The notes: generated by a model not told the origin, from the sequence alone. Numbered from the stretch's first letter, positions 26,079 through 35,150 are shown. The stretch: 64,000 nucleotides of DNA from Spongiivirga citrea (GCF_010671565.1 NZ_JAABOQ010000002.1:186001-250000), one strand, 5' to 3'. Numbers and translations are program-made.

Positions 26079-26096
26079 ATGCAAATCAACCTTTAA
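26079..26096 (+). other. Possible five-codon leader ORF before DUF2853
   Basis: A clear AAGGAG Shine-Dalgarno sequence (26065-26070), unusual in this genome, is followed 8 bases later by ATG CAA ATC AAC CTT TAA. The DUF2853 ATG comes 10 bases after its stop. It may recruit ribosomes for the following gene or be chance. Confidence 0.25.
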
Positions 26097-26106
26097 TATC
26101 ATTATT

Positions 26107-26448
26107 ATGAGTAAAAGAGATGACCTGATAGCAAAATATGCGTCAGATTTGAAAGACAAATGTGGGGTAACACCTAATATGGATCTTTTGACAAAAGTAA
26201 CAATCGGATGTGGCCCATCTATTTACAATGCGGATGCGGCAACAGTTTCTGGTTCAGACGAGAGCGAACTAGCAACGGTTAAGAAGAATTTCCTGATGAA
26301 GAAATTAGGTCTTAAAGACAGTGCTGATCTTGACAAAGCTATTGATGCGGTTATGGAGAAGTATGGTCGCTCTAATAGAAACAAGTACCGTGCAGTAGTA
26401 TATTACTTATTGACTACACATTTCAAAAAAGAATCTGTTTACAAATAG
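26107..26448 (+). CDS. DUF2853 family protein
   Basis: 113 residues, small and helical, belonging to DUF2853. Recognisable parts: KYASDLKDKCGVTP, LLTKVTIGCGPSIYNADAATVSGSDE, and FLMKKLGL plus KYRAVVYYLLTTHF. Function unknown; the protein is cytoplasmic and lies between menD and menA in this cluster. It is followed by a strong terminator, so it is the last gene of the first menaquinone transcript. Confidence 0.93.
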   Translation: MSKRDDLIAKYASDLKDKCGVTPNMDLLTKVTIGCGPSIYNADAATVSGSDESELATVKKNFLMKKLGLKDSADLDKAIDAVMEKYGRSNRNKYRAVVYYLLTTHFKKESVYK

Positions 26449-26472
26449 TATTTGGATCCATATAAAAGAAAT

Positions 26473-26496
26473 AGCCAGCTTTAAGCTGGCTTTTTT
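26473..26496 (+). terminator. Rho-independent terminator after DUF2853
   Basis: AGCCAGCTTTAAGCTGGCTTTTTT: a GCCAGCTT/AAGCTGGC stem with a T run. It splits the menaquinone region into two transcription units. Confidence 0.9.
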
Positions 26497-26628
26497 ATCG
26501 ATAAAAGTGAGCAATTCATATAACAATGACCATTCTTTTTTCGAATTCTATTAAAAATATTAAATTTACTTGCTATACAAATGCGAGCCTCAAACCCTAA
26601 TGGATTTATCTAGATAAACAAGATTTAA

Positions 26629-27240
26629 ATGCCGTATATAGAAGAGGATACCCTATTAGACCTTTATAAAGAGATTGACGTTTCGAATAAAGACAAGGAG
26701 CAATACCGCAGATCTTATTTCGAAAACAAAGAGTCTACCCAAAAGATAAAAAATTTTTACACCTGGGGAATGGGTGGTTTAAGCTTACTGCTAATTGGCG
26801 CATTGGGGTGGATTCTATATACAAGTTCAACAAGTCCTAAAGAATCAATAAATACTAACCAGCAAGCAGCCATACTAGCACTAACAGATAGTTTGCGGTA
26901 TGCCCAAAATGAATCGGCAATTGCACAAGAAGCTTCGTTGCTAGGAAGCAATGGTCTTAATAGTTTTGAGCGTGTGGTGTATAAAGTGCAATTAGCTAAT
27001 TATAAAAAGCCTACTAGAGTTGCCGTTAAACCTTGGCAAGTGGGAGATAAAGGATATATGCGCTTAGCTGTTGGAGATTTTGCCAGCTATAAAGAAGCTA
27101 TCGCTCTTAGAGATGAGTTAAAGCGTATTGGTTTTTCTTCAGATATTTTTCTGATTGCAGTTTATAAAGACGAAAAAATTGATTTAAAAGAGGCTCTAAA
27201 AATGAGTAAGGAATCTTATTTATTGAATGTCACAAAGTAA
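26629..27240 (+). CDS. Membrane protein with a SPOR-like C-terminal domain
   Basis: 203 residues: a charged cytoplasmic N-terminus (about 1-44), a transmembrane helix (about 45-65, YTWGMGGLSLLLIGALGWIL), a Ser/Thr/Gln-rich linker and a C-terminal domain of about 75 residues with VVYKVQLANYKKP..YMRLAVGDFASYKEAIALRDELKRIGFSSDIFL, which looks like the SPOR/peptidoglycan-binding fold. A septal or peptidoglycan role is thus possible. It overlaps menA by 14 bases. Confidence 0.8.
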   Translation: MPYIEEDTLLDLYKEIDVSNKDKEQYRRSYFENKESTQKIKNFYTWGMGGLSLLLIGALGWILYTSSTSPKESINTNQQAAILALTDSLRYAQNESAIAQEASLLGSNGLNSFERVVYKVQLANYKKPTRVAVKPWQVGDKGYMRLAVGDFASYKEAIALRDELKRIGFSSDIFLIAVYKDEKIDLKEALKMSKESYLLNVTK

Positions 27241-28135
27241 AACTAAAGCCTGGCTATCCGCTGCCAGACTTCGCACACTTCCACTTTCGGTTTCAGGAAT
27301 TATAACTGGTACGGCATTAGCCTATAATGAAGCTTTTAATTCAATTGTTTTTGTATTGGCTATTATCACTACGATTTTATTTCAGATACTCTCCAATTTT
27401 GCCAATGACTATGGCGATGGTGTTAAAGGAACTGATAATGAAAATAGAATAGGACCCAAACGTGCTGTCCAAAGCGGAATTATTTCAAAAGCCGAAATGA
27501 AAAAAGGCGTTATTATTACTGCGCTCTTCTCATTATTAGCGGCTCTCTCTTTAATCTATAGTTCTTTTGGAATAGATTACCTCCTGTATATCCTAGTATT
27601 TACAGTTTTGGCAATTGTTGCAATTATTGCTGCAATAAAATATACTGTAGGCGATTCTGCTTATGGTTACAATGGTCTGGGTGATGTATTTGTATTTATC
27701 TTTTTTGGTTTAGTGGCCGTTGGTGGCAGTTACTTCTTGTATACAAAGCGGTTAGACTTGATTATTCTTTTTCCCGCTACAGCAATTGGATTGTTAAGTG
27801 TAGCAGTGCTTAATTTAAATAATATGCGGGATGAAGATTCTGATCGTTCTTCAAATAAAAATACCATTGTCGTAAAGTTTGGAGGTAGGTGGGCAAGAAA
27901 ATTTCATCTGGCTATTATAGGTATTGCCTTTGTCGCTATTTCATATTACTGCTGGAAAACTTTTGACAGTATTATTAGCTTGCTTCCGATTATCGCTTTT
28001 ATTCCTTTAGCAATTCATTTAATCAAAATCCGAAAAATTCAACTGAATGGGGATTTAGATCCTGAATTAAAAAAAGTGGCCCTAAGCACCTTTCTTTTGT
28101 CATTATTATTAATGGTCAAAATGATATTTAGTTAA
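27227..28135 (+). CDS. menA: 1,4-dihydroxy-2-naphthoate polyprenyltransferase MenA
   Basis: UbiA-family membrane enzyme that adds a polyprenyl chain to 1,4-dihydroxy-2-naphthoate. 302 residues with several transmembrane helices. The two metal-diphosphate motifs are NFANDYGDGVKGTD (57-70) and NNMRDEDSDRSSN (198-210). It overlaps the SPOR-like gene by 14 bases (translational coupling) and leads into menC and menE. Location: inner membrane. Confidence 0.96.
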   Translation: MSQSKTKAWLSAARLRTLPLSVSGIITGTALAYNEAFNSIVFVLAIITTILFQILSNFANDYGDGVKGTDNENRIGPKRAVQSGIISKAEMKKGVIITALFSLLAALSLIYSSFGIDYLLYILVFTVLAIVAIIAAIKYTVGDSAYGYNGLGDVFVFIFFGLVAVGGSYFLYTKRLDLIILFPATAIGLLSVAVLNLNNMRDEDSDRSSNKNTIVVKFGGRWARKFHLAIIGIAFVAISYYCWKTFDSIISLLPIIAFIPLAIHLIKIRKIQLNGDLDPELKKVALSTFLLSLLLMVKMIFS

Positions 28136-28199
28136 TTTTCGTATTTGCATATACTATTCCAGAATTCTTGCGTTACCTATAAAAGCACTCTAGTACCTT

Positions 28200-28577
28200 A
28201 TGTTATCAGTTTTAGCAAGTCCCTTATTATATTGCTATTTCACGATTAGACAATATTTTAATATTGTAAACATCAAACTATTTAATAGTCACATACTAAG
28301 TACATTCTTGTGTACTGCTTCATTATTTTACTACTCAATAGAATTGCATCATCAAATTGTTGGTCATTATTTATTAATTTCCCGTTGGTTTATTCTCGTG
28401 CTCGTCCCACTATTGTATTGGGTAATGCATTATTTTTTTACAAGTAATCTGGCTCTTTCATTAGAACCTAAGATCGATGCTCAAAAAAGTAGAGTTCCAA
28501 AACACTTGATTATTTTTTGTACGATTGTATTTTTAATTTTTCCAATAAAGTTCTTCGTTAAGGTTATTTTTGCCTAA
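28200..28577 (+). CDS. Small multi-helix membrane protein of unknown function
   Basis: 125 residues with four or so hydrophobic segments (about 2-18, 32-45, 55-80, 105-122). No domain recognised. It sits in a 440-base space between menA and menC, and its stop codon is directly followed by the menC ATG with no gap, which argues that it is translated. Codon and base use are A+T-rich like the surroundings. It is probably specific to this operon; function unknown. Confidence 0.65.
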   Translation: MLSVLASPLLYCYFTIRQYFNIVNIKLFNSHILSTFLCTASLFYYSIELHHQIVGHYLLISRWFILVLVPLLYWVMHYFFTSNLALSLEPKIDAQKSRVPKHLIIFCTIVFLIFPIKFFVKVIFA

Positions 28578-29621
28578 ATGATTGCAAGCTACAAGCAGCA
28601 CATACTTCAATTTAAAAGACCTAGCGGTACCTCGCGTGGTATTCTTCATCAAAAAGAGACTTGGTTTATCATTTTAGAAGAAAATGGTAAAAAAGGTATA
28701 GGCGAATGCGGCTTGTTAAGAGGACTAAGCATTGATGATCGAGGTGACTATGAGGAAAAGCTTCAATGGGTATGCAATAATATTAATCTTGGTTTGGTAT
28801 CATTGTATGATAGCCTAGCCGATTTCCCATCGATTCAATTTGGTTTAGAGCAAGCATTTCTATCCTTAGAAAGCAACGATCCCTTTATTTTATTTCCATC
28901 TGATTTCACTTTAGGAAAAAATCCCATTTCTATTAATGGTTTAGTATGGATGGGTGAGAAGAAGTTTATGCGAAAACAGATCATACAGAAGATTGATGCT
29001 GGATTTAAGTGCGTGAAATTGAAAATAGGTGCCATTGAATTTCAAGACGAGATCAACCTCTTAAACTTTATTAGAAAGGAATTTAGCTCTGATGATATTG
29101 AGATACGAGTAGATGCAAATGGTGCTTTCTCTCCCGAGGATGCATTCGATAAATTGAATCAGCTCTCTAAATTTGAATTACATTCGATAGAACAGCCTAT
29201 AAAACAAGGTCAGTTAGAAGAAATGGCAAGGCTATGTGAAATCACCCCGCTGCCAATTGCACTTGATGAAGAATTAATAGGAGTATTAGATAATAATCAG
29301 AAAAAGGAAATTATTGAAACCATCAATCCGCAATACATTATTTTAAAGCCAAGTCTAATTGGTGGGTATAGTGGAAGCCAAGACTGGATAGATTTTGCTG
29401 AGGAACACGGAATAGGTTGGTGGGTTACAAGCGCTTTAGAAAGTAATATTGGTTTGAATGCTATTGCACAATGGACATCGACTTTAAATAATGGCATGCC
29501 CCAAGGCCTTGGAACAGGAGGATTATATACGAATAATTTCGATTCGCCTTTAGAAGTTAAAAATGGTTTTTTACATTGCAATCCCGAGTTGAATTGGGAT
29601 ATTAAAATTTTAGATAATTAA
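28578..29621 (+). CDS. menC: o-Succinylbenzoate synthase MenC
   Basis: Enolase-superfamily enzyme that dehydrates SHCHC to o-succinylbenzoate. 347 residues. The catalytic Lys pair is in CVKLKIG (Lys147, Lys149), the metal ligands are Asp179 (RVDANGAF), Glu205 (IEQPIKQG) and Asp230 (ALDEELIG), and the second catalytic Lys is in ILKPSLIGG (Lys257). Start ATG directly after the preceding stop codon. Part of the menA-menC-menE unit. Confidence 0.95.
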   Translation: MIASYKQHILQFKRPSGTSRGILHQKETWFIILEENGKKGIGECGLLRGLSIDDRGDYEEKLQWVCNNINLGLVSLYDSLADFPSIQFGLEQAFLSLESNDPFILFPSDFTLGKNPISINGLVWMGEKKFMRKQIIQKIDAGFKCVKLKIGAIEFQDEINLLNFIRKEFSSDDIEIRVDANGAFSPEDAFDKLNQLSKFELHSIEQPIKQGQLEEMARLCEITPLPIALDEELIGVLDNNQKKEIIETINPQYIILKPSLIGGYSGSQDWIDFAEEHGIGWWVTSALESNIGLNAIAQWTSTLNNGMPQGLGTGGLYTNNFDSPLEVKNGFLHCNPELNWDIKILDN

Positions 29622-29623
29622 GT

Positions 29624-30562
29624 ATGTATATAGCACAAGCGTTTAAAGGAGACAATGTTTCGTGGAAGTTCTGGATTACAACTTTAGTATGCGGAGGAAT
29701 CTTCATAATTAATTTCATTTCTTATTTACTTACTTCACCAGAAGATATGGAAGCTGCTTATGAAATGCTGAAATCAATACCTAAAATTCTAGGGTTGATA
29801 CTTAACTTAATCCCATTTGTTGTTTTACTTATCTTTTTGATTGTGTTTGTTGTTTTCATGCATAAGCGCAGTTTTTTATCGCTCACAACTTCAAGGTCCA
29901 AAATAGATTTTAAAAGAATATTGTTTTCTTTTCTACTTATAAGTGTTTTGACTATCGGTGGTTTTGTATATAGCTATTATAGCACCCCAGGAGAGGTAGT
30001 TTGGAATTTTGAGCCGGGAAAATTCACAGTATTAGTTATTGTTTCACTTATTCTATTTCCATTTCAAATAGGATTTGAAGAGTACTTTTTCCGTGGGTAC
30101 TTAATGCAACAAATAGGTGTTGCTGTTAAGAATAAATGGTTTCCCTTGATTTTTACATCAGTATTATTTGGTGTTGCGCACTCGGCAAATCCAGAGGTGG
30201 CCGAAATGGGTTATATCACGATGGTTTTTTATATAGGAACGGGTTTGTTATTGGGTATAATGACTTTGATGGATGAAGGTTTGGAGCTAGCCCTAGGGTT
30301 TCATCTAGGTAATAATTTGTTAGCTGCATTATTGGTTACCTCGGAATGGTCAGCATTACAAACTGACGCCATGTTTAAGTATGTTAATGAACAAGCAACA
30401 GATGCTATGGTGAATGAGATGTTAGCCTCTGTAGCGATAAGTTATCCGATCATAATCATAATCCTAGCTTTTACTTACAAATGGAAAAATTGGGGAGATA
30501 AACTTTTTGGTAAAGTTGTGATGCCAGTTGAACAAGTAACGGAAAATGGGATTGGCAAATGA
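29624..30562 (+). CDS. CPBP-family intramembrane glutamic protease
   Basis: 312 residues with about seven or eight transmembrane helices. The ABI/CPBP motifs are present: EEYFFRGYLMQ (Glu-Glu...Arg), HSANPE with a conserved His, and HLGNN with the second His. The family includes Rce1-like proteases and uncharacterised bacterial proteins. It begins 2 bases after menC and precedes menE by 45 bases. A specific link with menaquinone biosynthesis is not evident. Confidence 0.9.
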   Translation: MYIAQAFKGDNVSWKFWITTLVCGGIFIINFISYLLTSPEDMEAAYEMLKSIPKILGLILNLIPFVVLLIFLIVFVVFMHKRSFLSLTTSRSKIDFKRILFSFLLISVLTIGGFVYSYYSTPGEVVWNFEPGKFTVLVIVSLILFPFQIGFEEYFFRGYLMQQIGVAVKNKWFPLIFTSVLFGVAHSANPEVAEMGYITMVFYIGTGLLLGIMTLMDEGLELALGFHLGNNLLAALLVTSEWSALQTDAMFKYVNEQATDAMVNEMLASVAISYPIIIIILAFTYKWKNWGDKLFGKVVMPVEQVTENGIGK

Positions 30563-30607
30563 GATTCTACACGTTTTTAGTAACTTTAGCCAACAGCTAA
30601 ATAACTA

Positions 30608-31681
30608 ATGACACCACATTTTTCTAAGATTCATCTCCGTTTCAAACTAAACGGAATTTATTTTGATAGAGATGCCTTAAAAGAAGTTGCATATAGCTTT
30701 ATTAAAGAAGGAGAACCCTATGAGATGGCTGTCGGCAATTTTTTGACCGATTGGTTAAATGATAAGGAAACCATTCGTATTAAAACTTCTGGAACGACTG
30801 GAGATCCCAAGATGATTTCTATTAAGAAACAGTACATGGTTAATTCGGCTATAGCGACTGGTAATTTCTTTAAAACTGAAATTGGTGATAGCGCTTTAAG
30901 TTGTTTATCCGCCAATTACATCGCTGGGAAAATGATGTTGGTCCGCGCTATGATTTTGGGCCTAGAGTTAGATTTGGCTCCGCCTTCATCCCGACCTTTG
31001 GGACATAGTAATAAACAATATGATTTTTGCGCTATGGTACCGCTGCAAGTACTACATTCAATCGATCAGTTGGACAGGGTTGGCACGCTAATTATTGGTG
31101 GTGCACCTATTACAAACACCTTATTTCAAAAATTACAGCTTGTTTCGGCTAACGCATTCGCGACTTATGGAATGACTGAGACGATTACCCATATTGCGGC
31201 TAAAAAATTAAATAATTTCGCCAGTGCTTCAGAAGTTAGACATATGCATTATCAGTTATTACCAGATGTTTCGATATCTCAAGATGAACGGAATTGTTTG
31301 GTTATTAATGCAAGCAAATTGAATGATGAAACCATCATTACTAATGACATCGTTAAGATCATTGATGAGAATACTTTTGAGTGGCTAGGTCGATATGATA
31401 ATGTGATAAACTCGGGAGGTGTGAAGCTAATTCCAGAACAAATTGAATTAAAATTAGCAGAGAGTTTGCCAAGGGATTTTTTCGTTTCGTCATTACCAGA
31501 CGAAACCTTAGGAGAGAAATTAGTTTTGGTAATAGAAGGCGATACAATTGACATAGATCCGGTTACGTATGCAAATTTGGATACCTATGAAACTCCCAAA
31601 GAGACTTTTTTTATTCCTGAATTTGAACGAACAGGAAGCGGGAAAATAAAACGTTCGACAACCTTAGAAACACTATTATGA
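30608..31681 (+). CDS. menE: o-Succinylbenzoate-CoA ligase MenE
   Basis: ANL-superfamily adenylating enzyme that makes o-succinylbenzoyl-CoA for MenB. 357 residues; shorter than the 450-490 residues of enterobacterial and Gram-positive enzymes, a shortening common in Bacteroidetes annotations. The ATP-binding P-loop is TSGTTGDPK (60-68); YGMTETITHIA (about 194-204) and the C-terminal GRYDNVINSGGVKLIPEQIE (about 257-276) and GSGKIKR are the remaining ANL motifs. It overlaps the next gene by 4 bases. Confidence 0.93.
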   Translation: MTPHFSKIHLRFKLNGIYFDRDALKEVAYSFIKEGEPYEMAVGNFLTDWLNDKETIRIKTSGTTGDPKMISIKKQYMVNSAIATGNFFKTEIGDSALSCLSANYIAGKMMLVRAMILGLELDLAPPSSRPLGHSNKQYDFCAMVPLQVLHSIDQLDRVGTLIIGGAPITNTLFQKLQLVSANAFATYGMTETITHIAAKKLNNFASASEVRHMHYQLLPDVSISQDERNCLVINASKLNDETIITNDIVKIIDENTFEWLGRYDNVINSGGVKLIPEQIELKLAESLPRDFFVSSLPDETLGEKLVLVIEGDTIDIDPVTYANLDTYETPKETFFIPEFERTGSGKIKRSTTLETLL

Positions 31682-33012
31682 GATTACTTTCCTTTTCATT
31701 TTTATTAATTGGTCTTTACACAAATGCACAAATTCTTCCGGAACGCGAAAGGGCAGCCGTAGTAGATGAAATTTTAGCGGATCGTTTCAATAATTTACTA
31801 CCCGAATTAATGGATAAATCAGATATTGACATGTGGGTAGTCATTTCTAGGGAGTATAACGAAGATCCAGTATTGAGGACGATGCTTCCTTCTACTTGGT
31901 TGAATGCGAGAAGGAGAACTATTCTTGTTTTTTATCGAAACAAATCAAAGAATACTATTGAGAAACTTGCCATAGCCCGTTACAATGTTGGGAAAAACAT
32001 CGTCTCTGCTTGGGATAAGGAGAAACAACCCGATCAATGGAAACGATTGATTGAAATAATCGAGGAACGGAATCCAAAAACCATTGGACTTAATACATCA
32101 ACGCATTTTAATATCGCTGACGGTTTGGTAAAAACAGATCATGATGAGTTTATGACATACTTACCTTCAAAGTTTCAAAAGCGAATTACATCAGCAGAAA
32201 AACTTGCCGTTGCCTGGATTGAAACACGTACTGCTAGCGAAATGGTTATTTATGATCAGCTGGTAACGATTACCCATGATATTATTGCAGAAGCATTCTC
32301 CTCTAAAGTAATAACACCAGGAATAACCACGACAACCGATGTAGAGTGGTGGATGCGTCAAAAAGTAACTGATATGGGATTAGAAACTTGGTTCCATCCG
32401 TCGGTCGATGTGCAGCGATCAGAAAACAAGATAGGAAATCACCTGTATGCATTTTCTAACCGACCAGAAGATATGGTTATTCTGCCTGGAGATTTGCTTC
32501 ATTGCGACTTTGGAATTACTTATTTGCGATTAAATACGGATTGTCAAGAGCTGGCTTATGTTTTAAAACCTAGGGAAAAAGATGCTCCGGCTTATCTCAA
32601 AAAAGCTTTAAAAGATATGAATCGAGTACAAGATATCTTTACGGGGAACTTCCAGGCCGGAAAAACAGGAAACGAAGTGCTGTTAAAGTCACTTAAGGAA
32701 GGAAAATCCGAAGGGTTGCGACCTGCAATTTATACGCATCCTTTGGGTTTATACGGCCATAGTGCGGGAACTACTTTAGGAATGTGGGATTCGCAAGGTG
32801 GAGTACCGGGAGATGGTGATTACCCTTTACAATACAATACGGTCTATGCAATTGAAGGGAATACGATGGTAAATATCAAAGAATGGAAACGAGATGTGCG
32901 CATGATGTTTGAAGAAGCTGGCTTTTACGGTAAAGATGGCTTTCGTTATGTTAATGGCCGTCAAACGGAGCTTTTGTTGATACCGAGAAATCAGGGTCAT
33001 TTGGAGGATTAG
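31678..33012 (+). CDS. M24-family metallopeptidase (Xaa-Pro aminopeptidase-like), exported
   Basis: 444 residues, with a cleavable-type N-terminal signal (MRLLSFSFLLIGLYTNAQ). The pita-bread catalytic domain covers about 200-440; candidate metal ligands are in HCDFGITY, NTDCQE, THPLGLYGHSAG, YAIEGNT and MFEEAGF. It would hydrolyse N-terminal Xaa-Pro bonds in the periplasm or extracellularly. It overlaps the menE end by 4 bases, so it is the last gene of the second menaquinone operon, before an inverted-repeat element and a convergent gene. Confidence 0.9.
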   Translation: MRLLSFSFLLIGLYTNAQILPERERAAVVDEILADRFNNLLPELMDKSDIDMWVVISREYNEDPVLRTMLPSTWLNARRRTILVFYRNKSKNTIEKLAIARYNVGKNIVSAWDKEKQPDQWKRLIEIIEERNPKTIGLNTSTHFNIADGLVKTDHDEFMTYLPSKFQKRITSAEKLAVAWIETRTASEMVIYDQLVTITHDIIAEAFSSKVITPGITTTTDVEWWMRQKVTDMGLETWFHPSVDVQRSENKIGNHLYAFSNRPEDMVILPGDLLHCDFGITYLRLNTDCQELAYVLKPREKDAPAYLKKALKDMNRVQDIFTGNFQAGKTGNEVLLKSLKEGKSEGLRPAIYTHPLGLYGHSAGTTLGMWDSQGGVPGDGDYPLQYNTVYAIEGNTMVNIKEWKRDVRMMFEEAGFYGKDGFRYVNGRQTELLLIPRNQGHLED

Positions 33013-33031
33013 TTTCTTAGTTAATCAACAA

Positions 33032-33146
33032 TGTCAGTTCGAGTGGTCCCGATAGCTATCGGGATTGTATCGAGAACCTTGATGATATCTAAATGTTCTC
33101 GATACAGTTTTTCTTTCGTTCCTCAGAAAAACCACTCGAACTGACA
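33032..33146. repeat. Inverted-repeat element, copy 2 (head-to-head)
   Basis: TGTCAGTTCGAGTG (33032-33045), GTATCGAGAAC (33067-33077), GTTCTCGATAC (33095-33105) and CACTCGAACTGACA (33133-33146) have the same order as copy 1. A 16-base perfect palindrome CCCGATAGCTATCGGG (33048-33063) is nested in the left spacer. It lies between convergent genes. Confidence 0.9.
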
Positions 33147-33167
33147 TTTGGATATGCTACTGAAATC

Positions 33168-33200
33168 AAAAAGCCCTTTCTACATTTGTGTAGAAAGGGC
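33168..33200 (-). terminator. Terminator for the Arg/Asn/Tyr-rich protein gene
   Basis: GCCCTTTCTACA (33173-33184) pairs with TGTAGAAAGGGC (33189-33200), a perfect 12-bp stem with a 4-base loop. On the minus strand the stem is followed by TTTTT (33168-33172 is AAAAA on the plus strand). It lies about 20 bases past the stop of the minus-strand gene. Confidence 0.85.
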
Positions 33201-33221
33201 CTTGCCTTTTAAAAAGGACTT

Positions 33222-33908
33222 TTAGTCATCCCAATCATCATCATGATCATCGTCGTCATGATCATATGATCTATATTTTCTTTTTCTCTTTTTGTTTCTT
33301 TTACGGTTATAGAAATAATCGTCATCATCATCGTATCCATATCCGTCGTGATCAAAGTGGTTCACACTACATCCGGTAGTTCCACAAATTCCACATCCGG
33401 TATTATAATCGTTGATAAATCCAGATAACCTATTGTTATACCCACGGTTGTTATAATGCAACTGTAATCCACCTACATTATATAATCTACCTCGGTTGTA
33501 AGAGATATTAACTCGTCCGATACGTCTTACTTTTCCACGTCGGTTATAGGTGATGTAAACACCGCCTACCGTTTTAATTCGACCGTAGTAATCGTAAGAA
33601 ACACGTAACCCGTTTCTAAATCTGTTTCCACGATTTCTGTAGTTTATATTAAACCCAGGAGCAGATATTGATGCACCATAGTAGGTTCCTCTTCGATGTC
33701 TAAGTCGTGTGCGTTGTGGATTGTAGTCAAAGGATCCATTAGGATACACAAAAAATACTACCCCACGCTCTACAAACCGAATTGGCTGTACATGACGATA
33801 GCGTTTTGTAATTCCGTTTAGGCCCTCATTTGTTGTCGCTGTTTCTGCAGCCGTTACAGTCATCATCGATGCGATCATAACTGCTAAAAAGAATGCTGTC
33901 TTTTTCAT
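33222..33908 (-). CDS. Secreted Arg/Asn/Tyr-rich protein with acidic His/Asp tail
   Basis: I choose the ATG at 33908, giving a Sec signal (MKKTAFFLAVMIASMMTVTAA); an in-frame ATG at 33938 lies upstream. The mature part has short repeats of the type NINYRNRGxxxxNG, VSYDYYGRIKTVGG, ITYNRRGKVRRIG, ISYNRGRLYNVGG, LHYNNRG (about residues 90-165), which read as repeated beta strands. Two CG-x-x-x-C-x-x segments (GCGICGTTGC) follow, then a Lys/Arg block and a tail of Asp and His. Not recognised as any named family; the strand repeats resemble surface or matrix proteins. Function unknown. Confidence 0.8.
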   Translation of the reverse strand: MKKTAFFLAVMIASMMTVTAAETATTNEGLNGITKRYRHVQPIRFVERGVVFFVYPNGSFDYNPQRTRLRHRRGTYYGASISAPGFNINYRNRGNRFRNGLRVSYDYYGRIKTVGGVYITYNRRGKVRRIGRVNISYNRGRLYNVGGLQLHYNNRGYNNRLSGFINDYNTGCGICGTTGCSVNHFDHDGYGYDDDDDYFYNRKRNKKRKRKYRSYDHDDDDHDDDWDD

Positions 33909-34094
33909 AATATCAGGTTTTGAATTACGCCTACTCATATAGCTTTTCGGCTTACGCTATTTGTCTAAGCAGTTTCAAAGGCCGTGCCAAAATTTAAAAT
34001 AGAGTTTTATGTATTGAAGATGAGGAAGTTGTGAATCTAATATTTAATAAAAATGAAAACGGCTATTTTGTATATTTAAGAAAAACTAACAGCC

Positions 34095-35150
34095 TTGAGA
34101 AACAACTTTTGCGAAAACTGTGAAAGCGATATAGAATTATCCCATAATTACTGCCCTAATTGCGGCCAAATTACTGAAGATGACCTTACAGTTAAAGTCC
34201 TATTTAGTAATACCATTGCCAATTATTTTTCAGTAGATGCTCGTTTTTTTAGAAGTTTTATACCCCTTGTTTTTAAACCGGGAGTGTTGGCAAAACGCTT
34301 TGTAAATGGTAAGCGTTTAAAATACTTACACCCAGCTCAATTCTATCTTTTTATTTCGGTTGTATTCTTTTTCTTTTACTCTTTTGTACAGCGTGAGCAA
34401 CAAGAACAATTTGATTTGGCATTGCAGAAAGGATTTAATAGTGAGATAAAAGTAGATAGTGTACCTTCTCAAAAGTTAGATTCCATTCAGATACAGAATA
34501 TCATGGCTCCTTTAAAGAAGAATCAAAAGGTGATGGGTATTAAGGATGAGGATTTAAAGCAAATAGATTCAATAATACAGAATGCGGATGCGGATGATTT
34601 CAATAATTTTGATTTTGAGGCTAATAAGGAAAAATTAGATTCTCTTATAGCAATTGATGCAACTGATGAACAAATTTATAGAGAAATGGGGCTGACTGAC
34701 GACGACTCCAATTTTAGAAAAAATATGTTTGGAAAGCTGCTTAAATTCTATAAGCAGCGCGGTGGTGGCTTGCTGGAAACTTTTTATAGCACTATTCCAA
34801 TAGCCTTGTTTTTTCTGCTACCTATTTTCGCATTTTTATTAAAACTGATGTATTGGAAACGTGCTAGATATGCTCATCATATGGTGTTTTCCTTTTACTT
34901 TTTTACACTGGTATTTTTGTTATTGACATTTTTTCTCATGATTAGTATGATCGTCGAAATGGACGGCTGGTGGTGGACATTACTGTATTTGATTTTAATT
35001 ATACACTTATTTATCTCGATGAAGAACTTTTACCAACAAGGTTATTTCAAGACATTTTTGAAGTATGTTTTCTTAGGATTCACTTTTGCATTATTTATTT
35101 TGCCTGTAACTTTTGGAGTACTTGTCTTTACAACTTTGCTACTCTATTGA
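34095..35150 (+). CDS. DUF3667 family membrane protein
   Basis: 351 residues. The N-terminus is a zinc ribbon (CENC...CPNCGQ, Cys6, Cys9, Cys20, Cys23) followed by the DUF3667 signature FFRSFIPLVFKPGVLAKRFVNGKR (split here: FFRSF, KPGVL, KRF, GKR) and HPAQFYLFISVVFFF. Several transmembrane helices: about 85-105, 225-245, 255-280, 285-305, 318-345. The loop between the first and second helices is charged and variable. The start codon is TTG at 34095 with no upstream ATG in frame. Function of the family is unknown. Confidence 0.88.
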   Translation: MRNNFCENCESDIELSHNYCPNCGQITEDDLTVKVLFSNTIANYFSVDARFFRSFIPLVFKPGVLAKRFVNGKRLKYLHPAQFYLFISVVFFFFYSFVQREQQEQFDLALQKGFNSEIKVDSVPSQKLDSIQIQNIMAPLKKNQKVMGIKDEDLKQIDSIIQNADADDFNNFDFEANKEKLDSLIAIDATDEQIYREMGLTDDDSNFRKNMFGKLLKFYKQRGGGLLETFYSTIPIALFFLLPIFAFLLKLMYWKRARYAHHMVFSFYFFTLVFLLLTFFLMISMIVEMDGWWWTLLYLILIIHLFISMKNFYQQGYFKTFLKYVFLGFTFALFILPVTFGVLVFTTLLLY

